Positions 1-5,729 are shown, numbered from the stretch's first letter. The stretch is 6,317 nt of DNA from Urinicoccus sp. (GCA_029983435.1 JASBZN010000070.1:1-6317), one strand, 5' to 3'. Translations and numbers: made by a program. Notes: generated by a model from the sequence alone, not told the origin.

Positions 1-46
1 TTTTAGAGACACCCTTTTTATCGTAAATTCCAATAACTCCGCACAT
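1..46 (-). CDS. purF: Amidophosphoribosyltransferase (PurF), N-terminal fragment
   Basis: Only the first 15 codons are in the window; the gene runs off the left edge. They read MCGVIGIYDKKGVSK. Cys2, directly after the initiator Met, matches the nucleophile of class II (Ntn-type) glutamine amidotransferase domains, which becomes N-terminal on maturation, and CGVIGIY is the usual PurF beginning. PurF makes 5-phosphoribosylamine from PRPP and glutamine, the first step of purine synthesis. Its ATG is one base after the purC TAA, and an AGGA at the end of purC (bases 51-54) is its likely Shine-Dalgarno, so it is probably translationally coupled to purC. The purC-purF order is common in Bacillota. 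Other class II amidotransferases (GlmS, AsnB) start similarly, but the context favours PurF. Confidence 0.85.
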   Translation of the reverse strand, partial: MCGVIGIYDKKGVSK

Positions 47-47
47 A

Positions 48-746
48 TTATCCTCGAATGCGGTCTAAGACTTTTTGGTAGCCTTCTGTTAGGTTCCCTA
101 AGTCACGACGGAAGATATCTTTATCTAATTTTTCCTTTGTTTTTTCATCCCATAGGCGGCAAGTATCTGGACTGATTTCATCTGCAAGAAGGATATTTCC
201 ATCTTTGTCTGTTCCAAATTCAATTTTGAAATCTACTAAAGTAACTCCAATGCCATGGAAGAAATCTTTAAGTAACTCGTTGATTTTTAACGTTGTCTTC
301 TTAATTTCATCATATTGTTCTCTAGTTACAAGCCCTAGAGCAACAGCATGGTCTTCATTCATTAGAGGATCGCCTAAATCATCATTTTTATAGGACAATT
401 CAAAAGTTGGTTCTTTAAATTCAATTCCTTCTTCTACACCATAGCGCTTTGCAAAACTACCAGCAGAAATATTACGAATAATTACTTCTAAAGGAAGAAT
501 TGTCACTTTTTTAGCTCGCATATCTGTTTCATTTAGAGTTTCAATATAATGGGTATGAATGCCATTTTCTTCTAGCATTTCAAAAATTCTTGTAGTAATG
601 GCAAGGTTTAAAGCTCACTTTCCTTGAATTGTTGCCTTCTTTTCCCCATTACCTGCTGTAGCATCATCCTTGTAGCGAATAATAATTTCATCTTCTTTAT
701 CCGTTCCACAGACAATTTTTGCTTTTCCTTCGTATAGTTTTTCCAT
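48..746 (-). pseudogene. purC: SAICAR synthetase PurC, interrupted by an in-frame TGA at codon 44
   Basis: PurC (phosphoribosylaminoimidazole-succinocarboxamide synthase) joins CAIR and aspartate using ATP in the cytoplasm. From the ATG at 746 the frame reads MEKLYEGKAKIVCGT and continues to IQGK, then meets TGA at 615-617, then resumes as ALNLAITTRIFEML to a TAA at 48-50. The full length of 232 residues is normal for the family. Both family signatures are present downstream: LPLEVIIRNISAGS at about residues 84-97 and LVDFKIEFG at 170-178, plus DEISPDTCRLWD at 189-200. The TGA sits at the second G of the conserved GKG, so a single GGA-to-TGA change explains it. The part after the stop is open from an ATG at 578, but that ATG has no good ribosome binding site and would lack the N-terminal ATP-binding strands. 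ATG 746 is preferred over the adjacent ATG 749 because GGAGG lies 6 nt upstream. A sequencing error is a real alternative to a true nonsense mutation. Confidence 0.93.
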
Positions 747-752
747 CATATA

Positions 753-757
753 CCTCC
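753..757 (-). promoter_or_regulatory. Ribosome binding site of purC
   Basis: GGAGG lies 6 nt before ATG 746 and only 3 nt before the adjacent ATG 749, which favours 746 as the start. It comes directly after the U-tract of the leader terminator, so translation initiation needs readthrough of that terminator. Confidence 0.75.
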
Positions 758-759
758 AT

Positions 760-799
760 AAAATAAAAAAAGAGAACGTTCTTTTTCAGAATCATTCTC
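760..799 (-). terminator. Intrinsic terminator in the purC leader (attenuator)
   Basis: Read on the minus strand, GAGAATG (799-793) pairs with CGTTCTC (778-772), including one G-U pair. After a single bulged A, TTCT (791-788) pairs with AGAA (782-779) around a GAAAA loop. Seven Ts follow, then ATTTT. This is an 11-bp hairpin with a classic U-tract, placed between the purC promoter and the purC ribosome binding site with no established gene between. Its position implies conditional termination (attenuation) of the purine operon rather than end-of-operon termination. Confidence 0.85.
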
Positions 800-980
800 A
801 TGCAAATAAAGGGATAGACCTCCCCATAGACCAACTGTTTACAGTTAGAGTATGTAAGTCTGTATGCAAATAGTTTCCTGGGTTGTTTTTCTTATTTGCA
901 TAAAAAGTTAGAAAAGTCCTCTTAAAAAGATTCTCTGGCTCTTTACACCTATGAAAAACATAGCGAATACTCTTTATCAT
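798..980 (-). CDS. Possible 60-codon leader ORF upstream of purC
   Basis: An ATG at 980 preceded by AGAGG with 5-nt spacing (986-990) opens a 60-codon frame, beginning MIKSIRYVFHRCKEPEN and ending SIPLFA. Its TGA stop (800-798) overlaps the first two bases of the leader terminator stem. A ribosome finishing here would therefore mask that stem. The peptide is basic, with no motif, signal or membrane segment I recognise and no obvious run of regulatory codons. A 60-codon opening can arise by chance in a leader, and the same bases also form RNA pairings. It may be a regulatory leader peptide or a fortuitous ORF; I regard it as uncertain. Confidence 0.25.
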   Translation of the reverse strand: MIKSIRYVFHRCKEPENLFKRTFLTFYANKKNNPGNYLHTDLHTLTVNSWSMGRSIPLFA

Positions 981-1026
981 AGACCCCTCTAACCTCCCCC
1001 GTGACTTATTGTTCTTTCAATTAGTG

Positions 1027-1054
1027 ATTATATCATAAATTTTCCCTTTGAAAA
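1027..1054 (-). promoter_or_regulatory. Predicted sigma-A-type promoter of the purC operon
   Basis: On the minus strand a perfect -10 TATAAT (1032-1027) is preceded, with a 16-nt spacer, by TTTTCA (1054-1049), which matches 4 of 6 bases of TTGACA. Transcription would begin near 1020, giving the long leader before purC. Confidence 0.6.
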
Positions 1055-1058
1055 AGTA

Positions 1059-1077
1059 GGTAAAAAGATTCTTTACC
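1059..1077. promoter_or_regulatory. Dyad just upstream of the purC -35, possible operator
   Basis: GGTAAA and TTTACC form a perfect 6-bp inverted repeat around AAGATTC. It ends 4 bp from the predicted purC -35, a position suited to a repressor or activator. It does not resemble the PurR box (CCGAAC core). The function is inferred from symmetry and position only. Confidence 0.25.
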
Positions 1078-1147
1078 AAAAACTTATCTTAGTGTTTAGA
1101 AAAATTTTTCCCGAAACAGGGATTAGGAAAATAAAAAACTTTCTTCC

Positions 1148-1173
1148 TTAAATAGGAACTTTAAATAGGAACT
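1148..1173. repeat. Two perfect tandem copies of a 13-bp unit
   Basis: TTAAATAGGAACT occurs at 1148-1160 and again, with no gap, at 1161-1173. The second copy runs into the plus-strand hairpin at 1170-1193. This looks like a recent slippage duplication, or possibly a pair of protein binding sites. Confidence 0.8.
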
Positions 1174-1193
1174 TTTCTCAGCGAAAAGTTTTT
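1170..1193 (+). terminator. Weak terminator-like hairpin, plus strand
   Basis: AACTTTTC (1170-1177) and GAAAAGTT (1183-1190) form an 8-bp stem with a TCAGC loop, followed by only three further Ts. No plus-strand gene lies upstream in the window, and the stem is AT-rich. It may be a relic or a structural element rather than an active terminator. Confidence 0.3.
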
Positions 1194-1270
1194 CTACTTT
1201 TAGGTCTATAAAATACAAGGTTGTTTTTCTTTTTTAACCAAAAGCCCATTGTCTATTTCTTTAAAGACAC

Positions 1271-1309
1271 AAAAAAATCGTGGTGGAATCAAACCCTACC
1301 ACGATTTTT
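1271..1309 (-). terminator. Intrinsic terminator of tRNA-Lys (and possibly of the ABC operon)
   Basis: A perfect 12-bp stem (1273-1284 with 1298-1309, core ATCGTGGT/ACCACGAT) is closed by a 13-nt loop and followed on the minus strand by a run of Ts. It begins 5 nt past the tRNA 3' end. The plus-strand side also ends in Ts, but no plus-strand gene needs it. Confidence 0.9.
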
Positions 1310-1313
1310 AACT

Positions 1314-1389
1314 TGGTGCGCCCTGAGGGACTCGAACCCTCGACACCCTGATTAAGAGTCAGGTGCTCTACCAGCTGAGCTAAGGGCAC
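1314..1389 (-). tRNA. tRNA-Lys (anticodon CTT)
   Basis: The minus strand folds as a complete 76-nt tRNA. The acceptor stem is GTGCCCT/AGGGCGC with one T-G pair. The D arm contains AGCTCAGCTGGTAGAGC. The anticodon stem is CCTGA/TCAGG around loop CTCTTAA, with anticodon CTT at 1356-1354. The T arm contains GGTTCGAGTCC. The discriminator is A and the 3' CCA is genomically encoded. It decodes AAG lysine codons. It has its own strong promoter (1407-1435) and a terminator immediately downstream, so it can be a monocistronic unit. No clear terminator separates it from the upstream ABC operon. Confidence 0.97.
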
Positions 1390-1406
1390 AAGTTAATTAC
1401 CTATAT

Positions 1407-1435
1407 AGTATATAACTTGAGCCCTACTTTGTCAA
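1407..1435 (-). promoter_or_regulatory. Near-consensus promoter of tRNA-Lys
   Basis: On the minus strand a perfect -35 TTGACA (1435-1430), a 17-nt spacer and -10 TATACT (1412-1407) lie just upstream of the tRNA. Transcription would start near 1400, about 10 nt before the mature 5' end. This is typical of a highly expressed stable RNA. Confidence 0.88.
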
Positions 1436-1484
1436 TAAAAAATTTTACCCTTATTTGATTTTTCCTAAAGCTTATTTTAACGCT

Positions 1485-2753
1485 TTATTCATACCTTAAG
1501 GCTTCAATAGGATCCAGCTTTGCTGCTTTATTAGCTGGATAGTAACCAAAAAAGACGCCAATAACCATGGAAAAACCAACGGCCACTATCACGCTAAATA
1601 CCGAGGGAAGCGTCTTGGCTCCAATTAAATTGGACCCTACAAGCCCTAAAAGGGTTCCTAAAACAATGCCAAGGACACCGCCAATACTACAGAGAATCAC
1701 CGATTCAATAATAAACTGTTTCCGGATATCATTTTTAGTGGCTCCCAGGGCCTTGCGGATCCCAATCTCCCTTGTCCGCTCTGTGACAGAAACCAGGAGG
1801 ATATTCATCACTCCAATCCCCCCTACTAAAAGGGCAATTCCTGCAATGGCCGCCACTGCTGTTTGAATCGTCCCCATGGTAGATCCCACTTTTTTCATTT
1901 CAGAAACTGCAGAAACTATCCGTACTTGGGCCCGGCTATTGTTAGCAAAATATTTTTGGTTTAAAAAATCTGCCAGAGCCTGGGAATCTTCTTCTGCTTG
2001 GCTTGGATTTTTTAAAGAAATTAAGACATATTGGAAAACGTCCTCTTCATCATAGTCGGATGGCATTTCCCTAAACGCAGTAGTATAGGGCATGTAGAGG
2101 GTTGAGGTTTCCCCTTTGATGTCTCCTAAAAGGGCAACGTTGACCTTTTCATATTGGTAGACTCCCACGACCGTCAAGACCATGAGTTCCCCGTCTTTAT
2201 AAACTTTTAGCTCACTTCCCAGGGCCTTGTTAACATCTCCCTTGTACATTTTATCCAGAACCTTGTCTGAAATCACAGCCACATTTTTCGATTTTTTTAT
2301 ATCATCTTGGCTTAAAAACCGTCCCGCCAAGAGCTTTACCTTGTCAGTTTTTATGGCTCCCGGAGAAGTGGACTGGATGTTGATTTTTATTTCGTTTTTA
2401 TCTTGTCGGACCACAGCTGGACCTTCCGGTCCTTGGTAGATTACTTCATCCACCAGGTCTTTTTGACTTCTTTCAACATCTTCCATCATATCCTTTGTAA
2501 TAAAATCCTCTGGATAATTTAAGCCCTGACCTCCCCGGTCTTCTTCATTTTTTGCTTCTACTGAAATATAGGCTGATGAACTTCCAATGGTATCAAAGGC
2601 CTCATCGACAGACTGGGTCATGGCAGACCCTATGGTTGTAATACCAATAACAGATGAAATTCCAATGATAATCCCCAGCATGGTTAAAAAAGACCGCATC
2701 TTATTGGTCCGAATTCCTTCAATGGATAGTTTAATGGTTTCTAAAATGTCCAT
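1485..2753 (-). CDS. MacB/YknZ-like ABC transporter permease (FtsX family)
   Basis: This 422-residue permease has the MacB-type layout. A first membrane helix at about 21-43 is followed by a large extracytoplasmic domain at about 45-290 (MacB periplasmic-core type). Three more helices lie at about 296-321, 346-373 and 382-404. The conserved cytoplasmic segment VSVTERTREIGIRKALGA (321-338) and the C-terminal PANKAAKLDPIEALRYE are hallmarks of the FtsX/MacB permease family. Such permeases act mechanically: ATP hydrolysis in the partner ATPase moves the outer domain to drive export of peptides, toxins, lipids or drugs, rather than passing substrate through a membrane channel. The start codon abuts the stop of the ATPase gene (TAAATG), with AAGGGAG 6 nt upstream, so translation is probably coupled. 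The ATPase is a separate protein, unlike Gram-negative MacB, which fuses both, so YknZ is the closer model. The substrate cannot be told from sequence. Confidence 0.93.
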   Translation of the reverse strand: MDILETIKLSIEGIRTNKMRSFLTMLGIIIGISSVIGITTIGSAMTQSVDEAFDTIGSSSAYISVEAKNEEDRGGQGLNYPEDFITKDMMEDVERSQKDLVDEVIYQGPEGPAVVRQDKNEIKINIQSTSPGAIKTDKVKLLAGRFLSQDDIKKSKNVAVISDKVLDKMYKGDVNKALGSELKVYKDGELMVLTVVGVYQYEKVNVALLGDIKGETSTLYMPYTTAFREMPSDYDEEDVFQYVLISLKNPSQAEEDSQALADFLNQKYFANNSRAQVRIVSAVSEMKKVGSTMGTIQTAVAAIAGIALLVGGIGVMNILLVSVTERTREIGIRKALGATKNDIRKQFIIESVILCSIGGVLGIVLGTLLGLVGSNLIGAKTLPSVFSVIVAVGFSMVIGVFFGYYPANKAAKLDPIEALRYE

Positions 2754-3434
2754 TTAAAGCTCCCTTAAATTTCCATCATACATTTCATAAATTCGACTCG
2801 CTTCCTGAGCCAATTCCATATTATGGGTAATGACAACAATGGTTCTTTTTTCTTTTTCGTGGAGGGTGTGAAAGAGGTCCATAACTTGACGCCCCGTTTT
2901 GGTATCTAAGGCACCTGTCGGCTCATCTGCCAAGATGATGGCTGGATTGTTGGCCATAGCCCGGGCAATAGCCACCCGTTGCTTTTGCCCTCCAGATAGT
3001 TCGTTGGGTCTGTGGTCCATGCGGTCTTCCATATCCACTAGGGCTAAAAGTTCCTGAGCCCTAGCCAGGCGTTGGGCCTTTGGAGTTTTTGCATAGAGCA
3101 TGGGTAGTTCCACATTTTTTAAGGCATTGGACCTGGGAATTAAATTAAAATTTTGAAAGACAAAGCCAATTTTTTTGCTCCGATAAGCTGATAACTCATC
3201 ATCCTTAATGGTTTGTACATCCACTCCAGATAGTTCGTAGCTACCAGCAGTTTGCCGGTCCAAAAGGCCAATGATGTTCATTAAAGTAGACTTTCCAGAC
3301 CCAGATTGACCTACAATAGATATAAATTCTCCGTCATAAATATCTAAGTCAATACCATGGAGAATTTCTAGTTCATTTTCTAAGCCGATATTATAGGATT
3401 TTCGAATTCCCCGCATGGTCATGAGTTTATCCAT
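2754..3434 (-). CDS. ABC transporter ATPase, MacB/LolD/YknY type
   Basis: This 226-residue ATPase powers the permease encoded next to it. All motifs are intact: Walker A GQSGSGKST (42-50), Q-loop Gln94 in FVFQNFNLIP, signature LSGGQ (146-150) followed by KQRVAIARA, Walker B IILADE (166-171), D-loop GALD and switch His204. GQSGSGKSTLMNIIGLLDR and the DEPTGALD segment are typical of the MacB/LolD/YknY group that pairs with FtsX-type permeases. The frame is open further upstream to an ATG at 3485. I chose ATG 3434 because AGAGG lies 6 nt before it, and because the longer version would add 17 non-homologous residues read from inside the preceding gene. With this start the gene overlaps the end of the membrane fusion protein gene by 8 bp, suggesting translational coupling. 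Confidence 0.95.
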   Translation of the reverse strand: MDKLMTMRGIRKSYNIGLENELEILHGIDLDIYDGEFISIVGQSGSGKSTLMNIIGLLDRQTAGSYELSGVDVQTIKDDELSAYRSKKIGFVFQNFNLIPRSNALKNVELPMLYAKTPKAQRLARAQELLALVDMEDRMDHRPNELSGGQKQRVAIARAMANNPAIILADEPTGALDTKTGRQVMDLFHTLHEKEKRTIVVITHNMELAQEASRIYEMYDGNLREL

Positions 3435-5523
3435 CTTGTTCCTCTTTTGGCTCACTAGTGACGGTAATAACCTGTCCTTCTCCATATCCTTGAGAAGTCG
3501 TTAGAACCTTCATTTTTTCTTTTAATCCTTCCCCTTTTATGGACGTTTCAAAATCGTTGGATAGGCCTACTATGACAGGTTTTAAAACAATTTTAAACTG
3601 GTCCTTACCCAGGTCTTTTAAGGTCAAGACATATTGCTTGTTTTCTCTTTCAAAAACAGCATCCGTTGGAACAGAGAAAGTGTTCTTTTCTTGGGAAAGA
3701 ATATACTTAACCCGGACAGTCATTCCAGGAGCTAACTTGGACATGTCTGTATCCTTAATGGAAATAGTGGTTTTATAGTAGACGTCTTTACTGGGGGACC
3801 CATCCATTTTTTCTTCTGGACCAGGTGCTACAGAAAGGACTTCCCCAACAAATTTCTCTCCTTCTACTGCATCTGAAGTTAAGATGACTTTTGTCCCTAC
3901 GTGAACATCATTGATATTGTATTCTTTAATATGGGAATCCACTCTTAGGGTGTTGACGGTTTCTACCCGGACCAAAGCTTCCACTGGAGTTTGACCTACC
4001 TTGGCCTTGACTTGTGTAACCGTTCCAGAAACTGGCGCCTTGATTAGGGTTTGGTCCAAGGATTCCGTTAAAAATTTAATTTCTTCTTGGTCCATGTTGT
4101 TTTTCCCTGCTTGGGCTTGGTTTACCCCGTCTCGGAGGTTCGAAATTTCATTATCTGCCGCTACTTTTGCCCCTTCTAAGGCCTTCACTGCTTCATCATA
4201 GGCATTCTTTGCCACGTCCATGTTTTGCTTGTAGGTCTTTAATTGGTCTTTGCGGGCCTTGGCATTCTTAACCTCTTTGTCTGCAGAAAGTTGGGCATCG
4301 GTGTGGGCTTTTTCTAATTCCATTTTGCTTGTCCTAGCAACTTTGGTCATTTCTTCTCTTTCCTTATCCAAGGCATCTGCTTCTGCTAAATATTTATCTC
4401 GATCGCCTTGAAACCTAGCCAAATCTTCCGTCAGCTTCGCCAGTTGATTTTTCAGTTCATGTTCTCTTTGGGTCCATTGATAAATTTCAGATTGCCCAGC
4501 AGAAGACTTCTTCGCCACATCACCCGTAAACTTATTAATTTCTTTCTCTAAACTCGCGATTTTACTTTCTAATTCCTGTATCTTTTGTGAAATTTCTGGA
4601 TTATTCCCAGATTCTGCTTTTCTCAGTCTAAGATCTATTAATTGCTTTTCCAAATCTGCTTTTTTAACATTTAAACTTTCCAAAGCTCCCTGCGCCTCGT
4701 TGATATTCGAGCTCGTCTCTGCAGATAGGGCTTCTAAATTACTGAGTTCCTTATTAATACTATCGATTTGTCTTTTTACTCTAGTAATTTCTCCATCCAA
4801 ATTACCAGCCCAAGACCGATTGTTCATGGACTTTTGGGCATTTTTTTCCAAGTCGTCTCTTAGTTGAGTGTATTTCACATTGCCAAAACTTTCTTGGTAA
4901 GACAAATTTTCCCTTTCGGACTTTTCTGCAATAAGTTCAGGATGATACCCTTCGTCTAAAGACTTTTTATAGTCTTCATAAACTTTTTTAGCCTGCTTAT
5001 AGGCATCAAAAGAAGCAACTAAACTAGAATTGGCTCCCTGAATTCCTGGGTTTGTTCCATTCTTTCTGCCACTAATAGCTTCTTGAAGCCTATTTTTTGC
5101 TGCAGAAATTTGCGCTCCCAAACTTTTGGATTGCGCCGCTGCAGCGGCTTCTTTTTGTGCAATTTGCTGTTTAATATCTCTTGCATCCAACTCAGCAATA
5201 ATATCTCCTTTTTCCACCACATCTCCCTCTTTGACGTGAAGAGCTACAAGGGGTAACTGCTTTTCTGCATACACATCTACTGAGTCAGAACTGACAACAC
5301 TGCCTGTTTCGTTTACCGCATTGGTAACGTCTTTATATTCTAAACTTACGATTTGGTTTTTCGTAACCACCAGATCACTATGAGGTCTTAAGGCTCTCAT
5401 CACCCCATTAATGATTAGGGCAAGTAAAACAATTCCCAATAAAATGGAAAGTATTTTATGTCTTCCAATAAATGAACCTAGCTTTTTCCCAAAGCTCTTT
5501 AAAGAATTACCTATTTTTCCCAT
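3427..5523 (-). CDS. Very long MacA/YknX-like membrane fusion (HlyD-family) protein
   Basis: About 698 residues, first gene of the transporter operon. After a short basic cytoplasmic segment comes one membrane helix (about 24-44, ILSILLGIVLLALIING). The first half of a biotinyl-lipoyl-like domain is at about 82-116, with HVKEGDVVEKGDIIAELD. The second half is at about 492-528, with TLIKAPVSGTVTQVKAKVGQ. A beta-barrel (about 528-608, including LAPGMTVRVKYIL) and a membrane-proximal C-terminal region (about 609-695) follow. Between the lipoyl halves lie about 370 residues of Lys/Glu/Gln/Ala-rich coiled coil, several times longer than in MacA or YknX (about 370-390 residues in total). A GNNP sequence near residue 306-309, at the midpoint, could be the hairpin tip. 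In this family the protein links permease and export path. Here it may span the cell wall (inference). It could instead be called simply an HlyD-family efflux adaptor. Confidence 0.92.
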   Translation of the reverse strand: MGKIGNSLKSFGKKLGSFIGRHKILSILLGIVLLALIINGVMRALRPHSDLVVTKNQIVSLEYKDVTNAVNETGSVVSSDSVDVYAEKQLPLVALHVKEGDVVEKGDIIAELDARDIKQQIAQKEAAAAAQSKSLGAQISAAKNRLQEAISGRKNGTNPGIQGANSSLVASFDAYKQAKKVYEDYKKSLDEGYHPELIAEKSERENLSYQESFGNVKYTQLRDDLEKNAQKSMNNRSWAGNLDGEITRVKRQIDSINKELSNLEALSAETSSNINEAQGALESLNVKKADLEKQLIDLRLRKAESGNNPEISQKIQELESKIASLEKEINKFTGDVAKKSSAGQSEIYQWTQREHELKNQLAKLTEDLARFQGDRDKYLAEADALDKEREEMTKVARTSKMELEKAHTDAQLSADKEVKNAKARKDQLKTYKQNMDVAKNAYDEAVKALEGAKVAADNEISNLRDGVNQAQAGKNNMDQEEIKFLTESLDQTLIKAPVSGTVTQVKAKVGQTPVEALVRVETVNTLRVDSHIKEYNINDVHVGTKVILTSDAVEGEKFVGEVLSVAPGPEEKMDGSPSKDVYYKTTISIKDTDMSKLAPGMTVRVKYILSQEKNTFSVPTDAVFERENKQYVLTLKDLGKDQFKIVLKPVIVGLSNDFETSIKGEGLKEKMKVLTTSQGYGEGQVITVTSEPKEEQDG
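3441..3445 (-). promoter_or_regulatory. Ribosome binding site that sets the ABC ATPase start
   Basis: AGAGG, inside the 3' end of the membrane fusion protein gene, lies 6 nt before ATG 3434. It supports the shorter ATPase start over the in-frame ATG at 3485. Confidence 0.75.
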
Positions 5524-5529
5524 GTCCAT

Positions 5530-5536
5530 CTCCCTT
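5530..5536 (-). promoter_or_regulatory. Ribosome binding site of the membrane fusion protein gene
   Basis: AAGGGAG ends directly against an ATG at 5529 (zero spacing) but is 6 nt before a second in-frame ATG at 5523. The second ATG is therefore the more likely start; the two differ by only two residues. Confidence 0.65.
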
Positions 5537-5550
5537 CTCTTTAATTATCC

Positions 5551-5556
5551 ATTATA
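5551..5556 (-). promoter_or_regulatory. -10 element of the ABC transporter operon promoter
   Basis: A perfect TATAAT lies 27 nt upstream of ATG 5523, giving a short leader of about 20 nt. The -35 region is only an A run (AAAAAA at 17-nt spacing), so the promoter may depend on an activator. An imperfect AT-rich palindrome around 5558-5573 (CTTTTAAAATTTTAG) overlaps the spacer and -35 area and could be a regulator site. Only the -10 is well supported. Confidence 0.45.
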
Positions 5557-5633
5557 TCCTAAAATTTTAAAAGTTTTTTTAACAAAAGTCTAATGTTTTC
5601 TTAATCTTTTCCTTTTGACTTGAAAAACAGGTC

Positions 5634-5693
5634 TTTATTCTAGTAAATTCTTAAATAACTATGTACAAAAGCTTCCTTTTTGACTAGAATAGA
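5634..5693. repeat. Inverted repeat upstream of the aspartate kinase gene
   Basis: TATTCTAGT (5636-5644) and ACTAGAATA (5683-5691) are perfect 9-bp inverted repeats. Pairing can extend outward by a G-U and an A-T pair. The 38-nt interval contains a small AAAAG-CTTC-CTTTT hairpin. It sits in the divergent intergenic region between the transporter operon and lysC. It could be an operator pair or a leader structure. It is too short to be a lysine riboswitch. Confidence 0.5.
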
Positions 5694-5708
5694 AGGTATT
5701 ATTAGTTT
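5680..5708 (+). promoter_or_regulatory. Tentative promoter of the aspartate kinase gene
   Basis: TTGACT (5680-5685), 5 of 6 bases of the -35 consensus, has TAGTTT at 17-nt spacing, a poor -10. A second TTGACT at 5615-5620 has TATTCT at 15-nt spacing. Neither is convincing on its own. Confidence 0.3.
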
Positions 5709-5729
5709 TTATTACCAATATTTTTTGAG

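Larger units (their letters stand above)
750..1020 (-). promoter_or_regulatory. Long structured 5' leader of the purC operon, probable attenuation control
   Basis: About 270 nt separate the predicted transcription start (near 1020) from purC. On the minus strand, TATGCAAATA (902-893) can pair perfectly over 10 bp with TATTTGCATA (872-863). It can pair equally well with a second copy, TTATTTGCAT (809-800), which directly abuts the terminator stem. A 7-bp long-range pairing is possible between GTTAGAG (993-987) and CTCTAAC (850-844). The latter competes with a local hairpin AACTG-TAAA-CAGTT (846-833). A further hairpin CTATG-TTTTT-CATAG lies at 963-949. I looked for the conserved cores of purine, PRPP/ppGpp (ykkC), ZTP, THF, glycine and T-box RNAs and recognised none. 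The ligand or factor is unknown. Attenuation is inferred from the terminator and alternative pairings. Confidence 0.6.
1078..1270. other. Gene-free AT-rich stretch between the purC promoter and the tRNA-Lys terminator
   Basis: I see no credible coding frame here. It contains a 13-bp tandem duplication and a plus-strand hairpin (both listed separately), and a small CCC/GGG hairpin at about 1110-1122. No convincing promoter or RNA gene is visible on either strand. Confidence 0.5.

Noticed and set aside
48..578. A 176-residue independent protein starting at ATG 578
   Set aside because: It begins in the middle of the PurC fold, lacks a ribosome binding site, and homologous coding continues upstream across the TGA to ATG 746.
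615..617. TGA recoded as glycine or tryptophan (alternative genetic code)
   Set aside because: The three transporter genes are open over long distances with no internal TGA and use ordinary GGN and TGG codons. A recoded genome would show many in-frame TGAs. The organism also looks like a normal Bacillota, not a UGA-glycine lineage.
1104..1122. PurR box near TTTCCCGAAACAGGG
   Set aside because: The core reads CCGAAA rather than CCGAAC, there is only one copy, and it is some 50 bp upstream of the -35. It is too weak to call.
1465..1484. Terminator of the ABC operon (TAAAGC/GCTTTA hairpin)
   Set aside because: The stem is only 6 bp, AT-rich, with a 10-nt loop, and is followed by GGAAAAATC instead of a U-tract.
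3435..3485. N-terminal extension of the ABC ATPase to ATG 3485
   Set aside because: The added residues are read inside the membrane fusion protein gene and do not resemble the family. AGAGG with 6-nt spacing points to ATG 3434.
1567..4201. Plus-strand open frames opposite the transporter genes
   Set aside because: They lie antisense to well-supported coding sequence, are short, and have no family features. They are shadows of the real genes.
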